Shown: positions 1 to 9,222 of the stretch, in pieces | Numbering within the stretch: the first letter of the stretch is position 1 | How the letters are laid out: each line of letters begins with the position of its first letter | Assembly: GCA_964590225.1 (NCBI GenBank) | Contig: CAZPWS010000011.1 | Span: 1-64,000 of the forward strand | From: JAEUSG01 sp964590225 | GTDB lineage: Bacteria; Fibrobacterota; OXYB2-FULL-49-7; JAEUSG01 | DNA: 64,000 nt | Reading direction: 5' to 3' | Position numbers and translations under genes: made by a program | Notes under the pieces: model-generated | Database searches by the model: none | Told to the model about the DNA's origin: nothing | Seen by the model: only the letters and a program-made list of their open reading frames with translations

Positions 1-53
1 ATCGGGTTGAATTGTTCAACTTGCATTAGACAGTTTATTCTTGACGCACTCAT
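1..53 (-). CDS. Possible start of a truncated gene running off the left edge
   Basis: On the minus strand an ATG at 53 opens a frame with no stop before the window edge (17 codons, beginning MSASRINCLM). A Shine-Dalgarno-like AAAGG lies about 8 bases upstream. It would be the next gene after the lipoprotein ending at 85. The fragment is too short for any family assignment, and an open frame of this size could occur by chance. Confidence 0.35.
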   Translation of the reverse strand, partial: MSASRINCLMQVEQFNP

Positions 54-84
54 ATCATTTACCTTTCAACTCGTTCAACACTCA

Positions 85-1239
85 TTATTGAGTAACAAAT
101 ATATAGGCATTGGCGTAACCAGTGCCGATGAATGAACCATCGCTTGACATTCCACCCTTAGTCGGTTTACCACAAATAACAGTAGAAGAACCGACTTTTT
201 CAACTTCAGTATATCCCGTTGAATACAGGTTTACCTTCTGTTTGAATGTCCGCCCAAGAGCGCCATCTTCAATGTTCGGAAGATTACCAACTGTGTAACC
301 TGGCGCATCTGTGTAGATAATGTATGTGCTTCCGTCATCACGGGAATAAAAATGGGGCTCACCCCCGGCTCCCATTAAATATGCCTTTGCCCCCTGCCTG
401 ATCTCCTGAACAAAAAAGACAAAGGTATTTTTGTCAGGAGTAGCCTGATAGGCTACCCATCTGCCGTCTGGTGAAATAATTGGGGCTTCAACATCCCACG
501 CCTCATATCCAGACAGTTTAGACAGTTGAATCGTATCGGGTTTTGCCTGATTCGCACGGTAATCGGCCACAAACAGTGTCTGCAAGCCGCGCACCTTTTT
601 TATATATGCAATCTTGACATTTTTTGTACCAAGAAAGGCCGACACAGTGTCGGAATCAACAAAAGATGCATCGTTTCTACCAGTTGCAGCGATAGTATCC
701 GTGACACTTCCAATCCATAGGTACGGATCTGCCGTTTCGTTCATACCCTCAACATTGAATCGCACGGTATCTTTATCGCTCATACGCACAATGTAGCCAT
801 TCCATTTGTTTGTGAACCTGTTTTGTGCAAGAAAAGAAATATAATTACCATTATTCGACCACTCCGGATCCTGCATCTGTTCCCAATCCGGCTGTTTTGC
901 ATAATACCATTTTACCGTATTTGATGTATCCACAACAAAAAGATGGTCATGCTGTAAATATTGCGTATTTGAATCCAACCCCGTGGTGCCAACTTTACAA
1001 TTTAACTTACCCTGAAAATTAAGAAACAATATACTTGCTGGATAACCAACCAAATCTTGTGTTATTGACACATTACATACCTGCATACCACTATTAACCG
1101 GTTTCCAAGAACCTGTTGCCGTTCCATCAATAACCACATTAAAACCTGCATCAAACTTTTCCGGCTGATAACAGGCAAAGAACACCATTGCGACTATAAT
1201 AAAAAGCGCAGCAAAACAAAAAGCTCTTTTTTTTACCAT
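85..1239 (-). CDS. Propeller-type lipoprotein (TolB/PD40-like repeats)
   Basis: Predicted lipoprotein of 384 residues. The first 22 residues form a positively charged, hydrophobic signal ending in FFAC, so Cys23 is the likely lipidated residue. Short repeats such as WSNNGNYISF (about 127) and SPDGRWVAYQA (about 255) are typical PD40/WD40-like beta-propeller blades, as in TolB and similar periplasmic proteins. An AAAGGATG Shine-Dalgarno precedes the ATG. The gene lies 24 bases after the related propeller gene upstream, so the two are probably co-transcribed and paralogous. Substrate or partner is unknown. The propeller fold is well supported by the motifs; a role in surface polysaccharide handling is only inferred from the AlgJ/MBOAT neighbours. 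Confidence 0.72.
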   Translation of the reverse strand: MVKKRAFCFAALFIIVAMVFFACYQPEKFDAGFNVVIDGTATGSWKPVNSGMQVCNVSITQDLVGYPASILFLNFQGKLNCKVGTTGLDSNTQYLQHDHLFVVDTSNTVKWYYAKQPDWEQMQDPEWSNNGNYISFLAQNRFTNKWNGYIVRMSDKDTVRFNVEGMNETADPYLWIGSVTDTIAATGRNDASFVDSDTVSAFLGTKNVKIAYIKKVRGLQTLFVADYRANQAKPDTIQLSKLSGYEAWDVEAPIISPDGRWVAYQATPDKNTFVFFVQEIRQGAKAYLMGAGGEPHFYSRDDGSTYIIYTDAPGYTVGNLPNIEDGALGRTFKQKVNLYSTGYTEVEKVGSSTVICGKPTKGGMSSDGSFIGTGYANAYIFVTQ

Positions 1240-1263
1240 GAATTCACATCCTTTTCTTATCGT

Positions 1264-2697
1264 TTACTTAATAATCTTCCAGTTTAATACAGAAACATGG
1301 CCACCAACCGAAATAACCTTAACATAATAAGAACCGACAGCAATTGGCTTGCCATGTCCGCTGCCATTGACAAGATCAAACGAAGAGCAGCCATTCAACT
1401 TCACCCTGTATATCTCTTTTCCATTTACATCAAGCAGAGCTAAAGACTCAAGAGCGAGATTTGAAAGCAGCGTTTTATTTTGGATAAACGGCGCAAAGGT
1501 GCTTCGAATACCGTTTACAGACGGGATATATCTCTCGATTGCGATAGGATTATCGAGCCATGTGGTTTCGGTGAAGTTCTGTGGGATATTTAGCCAAAGA
1601 GCCGGATAATTTAAATCAACCTGTGTATTGCGGGTAGTGTCCGTAGTTTTAATAAGAGAAAGATAAGCTGAATCTTTAAGATTAATAATGTAAATTTCCT
1701 CTCTCTTATCCGCTCGTGACCAACTTTCGCCATCCATCCAACGCCGTGTAATGTTTGTTACTGCCACACCAAAATAGGGATGGTTAGACCACTCTGTGCA
1801 GTCCCACTCATATTTTGCTACCGATCCATCTGTTGAACCGATAGTTTTCTCTGGAGTGCCAAATACTCTATATACACTACCATCTTTACGACTCAAGAAA
1901 GCGTTCTGGTGAAATCCCCATGTTCCAATTCCTGGCAGTGTAGCCCTTATTGAATTGCCAAAGTCAAGATACAATACGGCATCTGTATAGCGATTGCTCT
2001 GCGAAATAGAGGTATTGCATACTTGGGGTCTTATTATGGTGTCTCTGTCTGTGCTTCGTACCTTCTCGTGTAATACATGAAGTCGCGAGGTATCGCCGGT
2101 AGAAAGATCTTTCAAATATGCAAGTGTAGCGCCCGATGCAAGATAGCGCCCATCTGTAGAAAGTCCGCCCCAATATCCGCCAGTAGTTATTTCAGTTGCC
2201 GATGAAGCTGGAGTGCCGGCAGGGGAAATGAATTTTTTCATTGTTTTGCACGACGAATTCAAATAAAGATTATCGCCTCCAACAGTTGTGTAAACAATAA
2301 ACAGGCTGTCGTCTTTCGCATAAAACCGTGGTATAAATGCGGGAGTGTCAACCTTTGTCGGCACGGCATCAATAGAACATGGCATTATCCAAGAAACAGC
2401 AGGGCCATTTGTTCTATCGCTTCCTACTCCAGTCATATAGGTAACCCATTTACCATCTGGCGAAATTGACGGACAAACCGCGCCGGAAATATTGGTAAAT
2501 TTCTGTATAGCAGGTGTTGCGATAGTGTAATCGACTAAGTAAAGGTTTCCACTATTGACAAAAACAAGCTTTGCAGAATCCGCCCCCGTAAACGAGAAAA
2601 TATCGACAGCAGAAGAGGTAAGATTCGCATTTACCTGACCTATGATTGAAGCCGCCAGAAAAATAATAAAAGCAAGCAACGCTTTAAAGTTCAACAT
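1264..2697 (-). CDS. Secreted beta-propeller protein with type IX-like C-terminal tail
   Basis: Secreted protein of 477 residues. I place the start at the ATG at 2697 rather than at an in-frame ATG at 2718, because GGAGGG lies 8 bases before it and the product then begins with a clean signal peptide (MLNFKALLAF..., cleavage after QVNA). PD40-type blades are visible, for example SPDGKWVTYM near residue 80. The last 65 or so residues (LLDVNGKEIYRVKL ... GSYYVKVISVGG) resemble the sorting tail of type IX secretion cargo or an FlgD-like Ig fold. The first codons sit just beyond the end of the AlgJ-like gene, with a 14-base overlap, which indicates translational coupling. Function is unknown; surface or extracellular location is inferred. 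Confidence 0.72.
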   Translation of the reverse strand: MLNFKALLAFIIFLAASIIGQVNANLTSSAVDIFSFTGADSAKLVFVNSGNLYLVDYTIATPAIQKFTNISGAVCPSISPDGKWVTYMTGVGSDRTNGPAVSWIMPCSIDAVPTKVDTPAFIPRFYAKDDSLFIVYTTVGGDNLYLNSSCKTMKKFISPAGTPASSATEITTGGYWGGLSTDGRYLASGATLAYLKDLSTGDTSRLHVLHEKVRSTDRDTIIRPQVCNTSISQSNRYTDAVLYLDFGNSIRATLPGIGTWGFHQNAFLSRKDGSVYRVFGTPEKTIGSTDGSVAKYEWDCTEWSNHPYFGVAVTNITRRWMDGESWSRADKREEIYIINLKDSAYLSLIKTTDTTRNTQVDLNYPALWLNIPQNFTETTWLDNPIAIERYIPSVNGIRSTFAPFIQNKTLLSNLALESLALLDVNGKEIYRVKLNGCSSFDLVNGSGHGKPIAVGSYYVKVISVGGHVSVLNWKIIK

Positions 2698-4324
2698 ATT
2701 TCCATCCCTCCGCTCCATACCTGAAATCCCTCTCTACAAATTCCCATATTACAAGTTTTTTGCCATCAAGAATAGTTCTCCGCCCCTCTTTACGGGCATC
2801 AACAACCCTCCGCGATAATGTCTCCCTAACAAGTGTTGAGGCACCGCCATCGCTTACGAGGGAAGCCAATGGCTGCGACAATTCGTAGGCTAAATGCGAA
2901 ATCCAGCCGGCTGACCGCGGTTCGTCGGTCTGATATATTCGTGAAAAACTATCACCGAGTATAAGTATCTTCGAGTTAGGTGAATAATCATCGCGAAACA
3001 GCCTTCTGCCGACCTCATTTCCATTTTTATCCCTTGCTACGCTATAAACCTGATAACATAAGGTTGCCTCGGCAGGAAAATCCATTGTAAGATTTCGCAC
3101 CTTAAAATCAGGTAGTTTGGTCATAACGGCAACATCACCTTTGCGCATTACTGTTAGAGAATCAAGAGCATATTCTACAGCAGCGTTCGACAGCTCTGAA
3201 AACCATTCATACTGTTTAACTCTCTCCGCAACAATCCTTGCAGCCAACCTCGCGCCTCTTGACTTCCAGTGAGTATCGGTGCTAAGGTACATTGGATCGC
3301 CGGCCGCTTCATCGTTGACCCTTTCGGCAGCAAATGGTGTAAAAAGGTCAACACACATAACCCCTGCCGAAGTAAGCTCTTTAATCATGCGGGTTGAGTG
3401 TGAAAGTTTTCCTGCATCGGCCACGGTAAATTTGTCTGAAAGGTAATCGGGATATATCGACGGTTTACCAGGCACAACTACTACAAGAAGCTCTACTCCA
3501 AGCGCTTCAAGCTGATTTTTGAATATTTTTATTGCGGCTAAGGCATCTTCGGTTTTTTTATCGTTATAGTCAACCTGCTGCGCCCTTTTATCGTATATAT
3601 CGGGACGAACAATAAAGTCAACATCCTGCCGGTAATAAAGCCAATTATTCCTGCCATTTACAGCCTTTGAACCGACATCATTCATAGCAGCATAGCGGAC
3701 AAACTGCATCCACGGCCTTGTAGCATTAGCAAACACCGAAGCCTCTTCCATGGCCTTTTCGTAGGCTCTAAGGTACTTGGCCGAAAAAAATGTGCTTGTG
3801 GCGAACGCGCCCGCAGCAAGCGTCACCCTATCCACAGCTCCAACCTCGCGATAATTTGCTTCAATTTCGCGGGCCAATTTCAGGGCGGCAGAACAGCGTT
3901 CGTTTATTAACGATTCAGCAGCGCCATCATTAGCGTTATCGTACAGTTCAGTAAGCAGGCTCTTCATGGTTACAATGGCAGAATATCCATTTTCTGAAGT
4001 GTCTGCGCGGTAATATCTATTGATATTTAGAAAACAATTTTCAAGACTCTGTGTAATACCTAAAACATTATCAACCGCACTGACCATATCGTATGACTCG
4101 GTATTTTTGTCTTTTACTATTAAATTGAGCGCGTCCGCCAGTTTTTTTGCCGATTCGTTAAGCTCCTTTGCTCTTTTGACGGGCGAAACAAAGGTATCAA
4201 TAAAAAATTCTGCCATCTGGACAGTGCCTTTGGTTTTCAGCTCTACAATTGCCTGAATACCGCCAACCGAGAATAGCAGAAGACAGAAAAAAATAATAAA
4301 GACAATTTGATTTTTTTTACTCAT
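2684..4324 (-). CDS. AlgJ/AlgX-like SGNH-family O-acetyltransferase or esterase
   Basis: Protein of 546 residues with an N-terminal membrane anchor (residues 7-27) and a large periplasmic part. Two hallmarks of the AlgJ/AlgX SGNH-hydrolase-like family are present: a DTHW motif (STDTHWKSRGARLAA, about 351) and a GDSFSR nucleophile block (about 455). In alginate-type systems such proteins take acetyl groups delivered by an MBOAT protein and place them on an exported polysaccharide. The MBOAT gene ends 7 bases upstream, so they form a pair. The long helical N-terminal region (residues 30-200) is extra compared with AlgJ. No alginate polymerase is nearby, so the polymer is unknown and no gene symbol is given. 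Confidence 0.83.
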   Translation of the reverse strand: MSKKNQIVFIIFFCLLLFSVGGIQAIVELKTKGTVQMAEFFIDTFVSPVKRAKELNESAKKLADALNLIVKDKNTESYDMVSAVDNVLGITQSLENCFLNINRYYRADTSENGYSAIVTMKSLLTELYDNANDGAAESLINERCSAALKLAREIEANYREVGAVDRVTLAAGAFATSTFFSAKYLRAYEKAMEEASVFANATRPWMQFVRYAAMNDVGSKAVNGRNNWLYYRQDVDFIVRPDIYDKRAQQVDYNDKKTEDALAAIKIFKNQLEALGVELLVVVVPGKPSIYPDYLSDKFTVADAGKLSHSTRMIKELTSAGVMCVDLFTPFAAERVNDEAAGDPMYLSTDTHWKSRGARLAARIVAERVKQYEWFSELSNAAVEYALDSLTVMRKGDVAVMTKLPDFKVRNLTMDFPAEATLCYQVYSVARDKNGNEVGRRLFRDDYSPNSKILILGDSFSRIYQTDEPRSAGWISHLAYELSQPLASLVSDGGASTLVRETLSRRVVDARKEGRRTILDGKKLVIWEFVERDFRYGAEGWKYVEL

Positions 4325-4331
4325 AATCTTC

Positions 4332-5756
4332 TCAAAATTGAAAGTAGAGGAACGGACTGAATGTCTGTGTGAACATCATTATTATGGTTAGTGCAAAAAC
4401 AGCCACAAGTAAAACAAGTTTGGATACCGAAAGTTTTTCAACCCAATGGTGCGCCTGTACGGGCATCCATGTGAAAATTGAACAAACCACAATAGTTATG
4501 ATGTTCTGAAGTGTAAAGAGATTCGCCTCAAGCATAGCTGAAGCTGGAGCAAGCTCTTTTAGTCCAAGCATAAACCCCCAATAATCCCAGGCCTGTCCTA
4601 ACGAAGGAGCGCGGAACAGCACCCATCCGAAAAGAACCAGTATTTGTGCAAACACCAGTTGGCCCCATGCTGGCAGAATGGCATAAAAGGGCTTTTTGCC
4701 CGAAAGCCGCTCAATCAAAAGCCATGCCCCCTGATAAATTCCCCACATAAGAAAGTGCATCTGGTTACCATGCCACAAACCACAAAGGAAAAGGGTAACC
4801 ACCAAGTTGAAATAGGTCCGTGCAACACCTTTCCTGTTGCCGCCAAGCGGTATGTAGAGATAGTCCTTTATCCAGGTTGAGAGCGAAATATGCCATCTAC
4901 GCCAAAATTCAGTAATTGATTTCGAGTTATAGGGCGAGTCGAAGTTTTTAATAAATTCAAAACCGAACATCCGCCCAAGCCCAACTGCCATATCGGAATA
5001 ACCGCAAAAATCAAAATAAATCTGGAAACTATAGCCCAGTATTCCAAACCATGCCGTAAACACCCCCGGGGTGTCTGCACCAAATGCGGTGTCGGCAATA
5101 ACCGCCGCAGAATCAGCTAAAAGAAGCTTCTTTGCAAGTCCAAGAACAAAGAGGGCCATGCCTCTTGTAAACATCTCTACTGAATGTTTTCGGTGGACAA
5201 GCGCATCCGCAACTGTTTGATAACGGATAATTGGGCCGGCAATCAGCTGCGGAAACATTGCAACAAAACAGGAAAAAGAGGCCATATCCTTGATTGGACG
5301 GGCATCACCGCGCCACACATCGATAGTGTAGCTCATTGTCTGAAAGGTGTAAAACGAAATTCCCGCGGGCAGAAAAATTTGCATTACCGGCAGCATGGCA
5401 CCATCAGCACCAAGAAGCATGGCAAGCTTATTTACGCTGTCCGCAAAAAAGCCGGCATACTTAAAAAAACCAAGCATACTTAGATTGCCAACCATCGAAA
5501 AGGTCAAAAACAGATTTCTTCTGAACTTTGTAGCCCCCTCTATAGTTATGTTTTTGCCGCATGTGTAGTCGAGGAGGGTTGAAATCCACATCAATGACAC
5601 ATACCAAGGATTAAGCCAACCGTAAAATATGTAGCTGACTACGGTAAGGAAAAAGTTGGGGATGCTAATATTAACCCTTGAAGCTACTAAGGCATAGTAC
5701 AGGACAAGGGTAAGCGGCAGAAAATAGAACAAAAAGATTTGCGAACTAAAAACCAT
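4332..5756 (-). CDS. MBOAT-family membrane O-acyltransferase (AlgI/DltB type)
   Basis: Multi-pass membrane protein of 474 residues, the usual size for AlgI. Recognisable family blocks are FWRRWHISLSTWIKDYLYIP, then GGNRKG, and LWHGNQMHFLMWG, which contains the conserved catalytic His of MBOAT enzymes. These proteins move acyl groups from a cytoplasmic donor across the inner membrane for transfer to a polysaccharide or teichoic acid. The partner encoded just downstream is AlgJ-like, so O-acetylation of an exported glycan is the most likely role. A CAGGAG Shine-Dalgarno precedes the ATG. Family assignment is secure; the glycan acceptor is unknown. Confidence 0.93.
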   Translation of the reverse strand: MVFSSQIFLFYFLPLTLVLYYALVASRVNISIPNFFLTVVSYIFYGWLNPWYVSLMWISTLLDYTCGKNITIEGATKFRRNLFLTFSMVGNLSMLGFFKYAGFFADSVNKLAMLLGADGAMLPVMQIFLPAGISFYTFQTMSYTIDVWRGDARPIKDMASFSCFVAMFPQLIAGPIIRYQTVADALVHRKHSVEMFTRGMALFVLGLAKKLLLADSAAVIADTAFGADTPGVFTAWFGILGYSFQIYFDFCGYSDMAVGLGRMFGFEFIKNFDSPYNSKSITEFWRRWHISLSTWIKDYLYIPLGGNRKGVARTYFNLVVTLFLCGLWHGNQMHFLMWGIYQGAWLLIERLSGKKPFYAILPAWGQLVFAQILVLFGWVLFRAPSLGQAWDYWGFMLGLKELAPASAMLEANLFTLQNIITIVVCSIFTWMPVQAHHWVEKLSVSKLVLLVAVFALTIIMMFTQTFSPFLYFQF

Positions 5757-5786
5757 TTGTAGAATTGCTCCTGAAAAATTAGTGGG

Positions 5787-6245
5787 TTATTTCACAATGT
5801 CGGCTTTAAGTGAATAATACTTTGCCAATTCAGAATCAAAATATTCGTCTTCAACGGCATCGTTCCAGACAAGAGAGATTGGTTCGATAAGGGTAAGTTT
5901 ATGTAGCTGCCCTTCTTCAAATTTTGCTACTGTTCCAATGGTAAGCTTCGCCATTGCATCCTTAACTTGGCCCCTTGCAATTCTCGGATTATAATGGCCT
6001 ACAAGAAGATCTTTACCAGCATAATTGCCGCTCAACACTTTAACAATACGATATTTCATTATATAAACATAATTGTACAGGTCGTTTGGGGCAAATTTAC
6101 CAGGTATTTCAACAAGTCGAGCTTCAACTACCAAGGTGTCAACTTTTTTTGCGGTAGCTTTGTTAACTTTCTTAGCTGGTTCCGCTGCATAAGAGGCCAA
6201 AAAAAGTAGCGAAAAGATAAATACAAGAGAAATTTTATTGACCAT
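5787..6245 (-). CDS. Small secreted protein of unknown function beside the MBOAT gene
   Basis: Protein of 152 residues with a signal peptide (MVNKISLVFIFSLLFLASYAAE). The start at 6245 is chosen because AAAGGGG lies 5 bases before it; an in-frame ATG at 6260 lacks such a site. The mature part holds a compact domain with a characteristic stretch (NDLYNYVYIMKYRIVKVL ... GHYNP). This looks like a small beta-rich domain that I have an impression of seeing next to acyltransferase loci in other diderm bacteria, but I cannot verify this. It probably heads the acetylation operon, being 30 bases upstream of the MBOAT gene. No catalytic motif is evident. Confidence 0.7.
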   Translation of the reverse strand: MVNKISLVFIFSLLFLASYAAEPAKKVNKATAKKVDTLVVEARLVEIPGKFAPNDLYNYVYIMKYRIVKVLSGNYAGKDLLVGHYNPRIARGQVKDAMAKLTIGTVAKFEEGQLHKLTLIEPISLVWNDAVEDEYFDSELAKYYSLKADIVK

Positions 6246-6339
6246 TCCAACCCCTTTCATGAGAAAATCTAAGATTCCACTAAAAATTAATCCAAACTAA
6301 TACGATTAACAATAATTAATTCACATACCATAATCAATA

Positions 6340-7338
6340 CTAACGGCCACCATTTTTCTGCACTACTACCGTAAAACCATTACCAACTTTATCATCAATA
6401 TCCTGCACTTCAACTATATTGAAATTCAAATACTTAACAACCTCTACAAGATCCTCAGTTATCCAGATGTTATGATGTCCATAATCGGTACTCTTAAAAT
6501 CGGTTTCAAACCTCTTTATAAGTTCTTCAAGAGTGGTTCGCGGTAAATCTTTATCGAACATCCTCTCCTTATGAGGGACAAGCAGAAATAGAAATCCACC
6601 TGGCCTTATAACTCTGTGCCATTCCAAAAGACCTTTAATGGGGTTAGCTATATGTTCAAGGACATGGGAAGTAACAATAAAGTCCCATGAATTATCGGTA
6701 AAAGGAAGCTTTTCACCAAAAGCAACAATATCAACCGGCATATAGTCACCGCATGTTCTGATTTCATCAAGTTTATAAACGGTCATAGCTGGCGTATAGT
6801 CGATGTTTAGCGTATTTAACCCAAACGCATTACTGGCAGAGCCGCCTATTTCAATGCCACGCAAACCATCCAGATACTTGTGGGCAAGCACACTTTCTCG
6901 CACACGGCCAGCAATTGGCCACTTTATAGTATTGTCAAGTATAGCCGCTATCGCTTCCGGCAATTTCTCGACCTGTTGGGAAAGCAAGGCCTGTGCCAAT
7001 AGAACCTGCAAATCTTTATCTGAAGGGTTAGCGTCCAGAGCTTTTCTAATTAGAGGTATCATCTCCCATATTGAGCCAAAAGAACGGGCAACTTCGGATA
7101 AATTTACTACAATATCCGGATTTTTCTGATCGAGTATATGGGCGTGCAGCAATATCGCAAATGATTCGCTCTTCATGCCAAGATAGTAGTTAATCAAACC
7201 CATGCACTGATAAGTTGCTGCCGTGTTCCCGAATTTAATCCGAGCCTCCTTAACGGCATCCATAGCAGAGCGAAACTCTCTTTTCTGTATGTGGCTATTT
7301 GCGAGATCGATTAAGCCTGCAAGTTCATCGTTCTGCAT
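6340..7338 (-). CDS. TPR-containing SAM-dependent methyltransferase
   Basis: Protein of 332 residues. Residues 1-130 are helical tetratricopeptide-like repeats (for example MGLINYYLGMKSESFAILLHAH). The C-terminal half is a class I methyltransferase with IEIGGSASN as the glycine-rich region, HVLEHI near 225 and the block WHRVIRPGGFLFLLVPH. Such type-11 methyltransferases fused to TPRs often act in cell-surface glycan assembly, but the substrate cannot be read here. The ATG has an AGGGGAC site. The following gene starts a separate group 79 bases further on, so it may belong with the GNAT gene upstream rather than with the acetylation locus. Confidence 0.8.
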   Translation of the reverse strand: MQNDELAGLIDLANSHIQKREFRSAMDAVKEARIKFGNTAATYQCMGLINYYLGMKSESFAILLHAHILDQKNPDIVVNLSEVARSFGSIWEMIPLIRKALDANPSDKDLQVLLAQALLSQQVEKLPEAIAAILDNTIKWPIAGRVRESVLAHKYLDGLRGIEIGGSASNAFGLNTLNIDYTPAMTVYKLDEIRTCGDYMPVDIVAFGEKLPFTDNSWDFIVTSHVLEHIANPIKGLLEWHRVIRPGGFLFLLVPHKERMFDKDLPRTTLEELIKRFETDFKSTDYGHHNIWITEDLVEVVKYLNFNIVEVQDIDDKVGNGFTVVVQKNGGR

Positions 7339-7353
7339 AACACATGTCCCCTA

Positions 7354-7974
7354 CTAAGTTAGTGATTTTCGATACTCATTCATGCGCTTGCCATGATGGA
7401 TAAACTCCCGCAGCAAAACAAAGCCGGCAGAACGGTAAAAAGCGTTCGATTTATTGTCAAGTGCGCTTGTAACGACTTTATACTCTTTTATACCGCCCTT
7501 TTCTTTAAAAAAGCTGTCAAGCCTGCCTACTAATTTTTTGCCGAGTCCCCTGCCATGCATTTCTGGTGTAACCGCTACCGACAATAATTCCGCATCGATT
7601 CCCTTACATTGAAATGTATTTGTTGAGGGCTTTGGAGAATGCGATACAAAAGGATAAGCCACTGTTTCGATAATTTTCTTAAGCGTTACAATAGAAAACA
7701 GCTTACTACTGATAGCAATAATAAAAGAAAATCCATACCGTCGTAAGGCATACCTATAAAAGCGAGGAAGAGAAAGAGTACCAGCCAGAAAAGCAACAAC
7801 AGAACTGCCAGCGTCCCGTTCTAAAAAAAGCACACTATCTTTGTGCGAGTCAACCGATTCATACAGTTTCGATAAAAAACCTACCCCAAGCGAGGAAAGA
7901 AATCCTTCGGGAATACCCTCGATATGAAGTTCCGCAACCCGCCTGTAATCTTTTTTTTCAACCATTTTTTGCAA
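7354..7974 (-). CDS. GNAT-family N-acetyltransferase
   Basis: Protein of 206 residues with the GNAT acetyl-CoA-binding signature: LLSVAVTPEMHGRGLGKKL (motif A, Q/RxxGxG/A as HGRGLG) followed by NKSNAFYRSAGF (motif B, typical of GNAT C-termini). The start is uncertain. A TTG at 7974 has an AAGAG sequence about 12 bases upstream, while an ATG at 7965 has no clear site. It lies 15 bases after the dehydrogenase gene and 15 before the TPR-methyltransferase gene, so it is in the same transcription unit. The substrate amine is unknown. Confidence 0.85.
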   Translation of the reverse strand: MQKMVEKKDYRRVAELHIEGIPEGFLSSLGVGFLSKLYESVDSHKDSVLFLERDAGSSVVAFLAGTLSLPRFYRYALRRYGFSFIIAISSKLFSIVTLKKIIETVAYPFVSHSPKPSTNTFQCKGIDAELLSVAVTPEMHGRGLGKKLVGRLDSFFKEKGGIKEYKVVTSALDNKSNAFYRSAGFVLLREFIHHGKRMNEYRKSLT

Positions 7975-7989
7975 GTATAAATTTGGCTC

Positions 7990-9204
7990 TTATAGGGGCA
8001 GAATTTTATTGTATTCATTAACCTCAACAGCCGTCCACGGAAGACCATACTTGTTAAGGTCGTCCATAAAAGGATCGGGGTCAAACTCTTCCATATTAAA
8101 AACCCCCTTGCCGCGCCATTTATTTTCCAAAATCATTTTAGCGCCTATCATTGCTGGAACGCCAGTTGTGTAAGAAACAGCCTGAGCCTTCGTTTCACGG
8201 TAACATTCGGCGTGGTCGCAAACATTGTAGATGTACCAGACCTTTTCTATGCCATCTTTTTTGCCCTTTATTAGACAGCCAATATTTGTTTTACCGGTGT
8301 AGTTCTTGCCAAGCGAACCAGGATCGGGCAAGAGCGCTTTAAGAAATTTTATTGGCACTATCTTTTTTCCCTCAAACTCAACAGGATCGATTCTGGTCAT
8401 ACCAATATTCTGCAATACTTTAAGGTGTGTGAGATAGTTTTCTCCAAAGGTCATCCAGAAACGGATTCGTTTAAGACCTGGCAGGTTTTTTGCAAGAGAT
8501 TCAAGCTCCTCATGATACAAAAGAAAGCTGTTTTTATGGCCAATTTCGGGGTAATTATAATGAAAATTTAGCGACATAGGAGGAATTTCTATCCATTTTC
8601 CATTCTCCCAATACTTGCCCTTCTGGGTTATTTCCCTTATGTTAATTTCCGGGTTAAAGTTTGTGGCAAATGGATGACCGTGGTCACCTGCATTACAATC
8701 AAGAATATCAACAAAATTAATTTCATCGAAATAATGTTTAAGTGCATAAGCACAAAAAACATTAGTTACTCCCGGATCGAAACCGGATCCAAGAAGAGCC
8801 ATAATACCTTTGGTTTTATACTTCGATTTGTATGCCCATTGCCATTTATACTCGAATTTGGCTTTTGTTGGCGGTTCATAATTGGCAGTATCTAAATAGT
8901 CAACACCTGTTGCCAGACAAGCATCCATTATTGGCAGATCCTGATACGGCAGAGCAATATTTAACACCAACTTTGGCTTATGCTTTTTTATAAGGGCTAT
9001 AACCTGCTTAACATTATCGGCATTGACCTTATCGGTTTTTATAGTTCTCTTTGTTGCACTCTTTACATCTTTGGCGATTTGCTTACACTTAGACTCCGTG
9101 CGGCTTGCAAGAACAATTTCAGAAAATACTTCCGGCAATTGAGCGCATTTGTGCGCAACTACATTTCCCACTCCACCAGCCCCGATAATCAGTACCTTTG
9201 CCAT
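7990..9204 (-). CDS. Saccharopine dehydrogenase family, likely carboxynorspermidine synthase
   Basis: Protein of 404 residues starting with a Rossmann fingerprint (VLIIGAGGVGNVVAHKCA). Blocks such as DTANYEPPTKAKFEYKWQWA, LLGSGFDPGVTNVFCAYA and DCNAGDHGHPFATNF are typical of carboxynorspermidine or carboxyspermidine synthases. These reductively condense aspartate semialdehyde with a diamine in the alternative spermidine or norspermidine pathway. Length matches that family rather than the longer eukaryotic saccharopine dehydrogenases. The decarboxylase partner (NspC) is not in this window. An AAGGGGG Shine-Dalgarno is present. Function is assigned by motif memory; diamine preference is unknown. 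Confidence 0.87.
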   Translation of the reverse strand: MAKVLIIGAGGVGNVVAHKCAQLPEVFSEIVLASRTESKCKQIAKDVKSATKRTIKTDKVNADNVKQVIALIKKHKPKLVLNIALPYQDLPIMDACLATGVDYLDTANYEPPTKAKFEYKWQWAYKSKYKTKGIMALLGSGFDPGVTNVFCAYALKHYFDEINFVDILDCNAGDHGHPFATNFNPEINIREITQKGKYWENGKWIEIPPMSLNFHYNYPEIGHKNSFLLYHEELESLAKNLPGLKRIRFWMTFGENYLTHLKVLQNIGMTRIDPVEFEGKKIVPIKFLKALLPDPGSLGKNYTGKTNIGCLIKGKKDGIEKVWYIYNVCDHAECYRETKAQAVSYTTGVPAMIGAKMILENKWRGKGVFNMEEFDPDPFMDDLNKYGLPWTAVEVNEYNKILPL

Positions 9205-9222
9205 TTTTTGCCCCCTTATGTT

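Noticed and set aside
80..93. Small hairpin ACTCA-TTAT-TGAGT at the end of the first lipoprotein gene as a terminator
   Set aside because: The stem has only five AT-rich pairs and no T-run follows on the minus strand. It also contains the stop codon.
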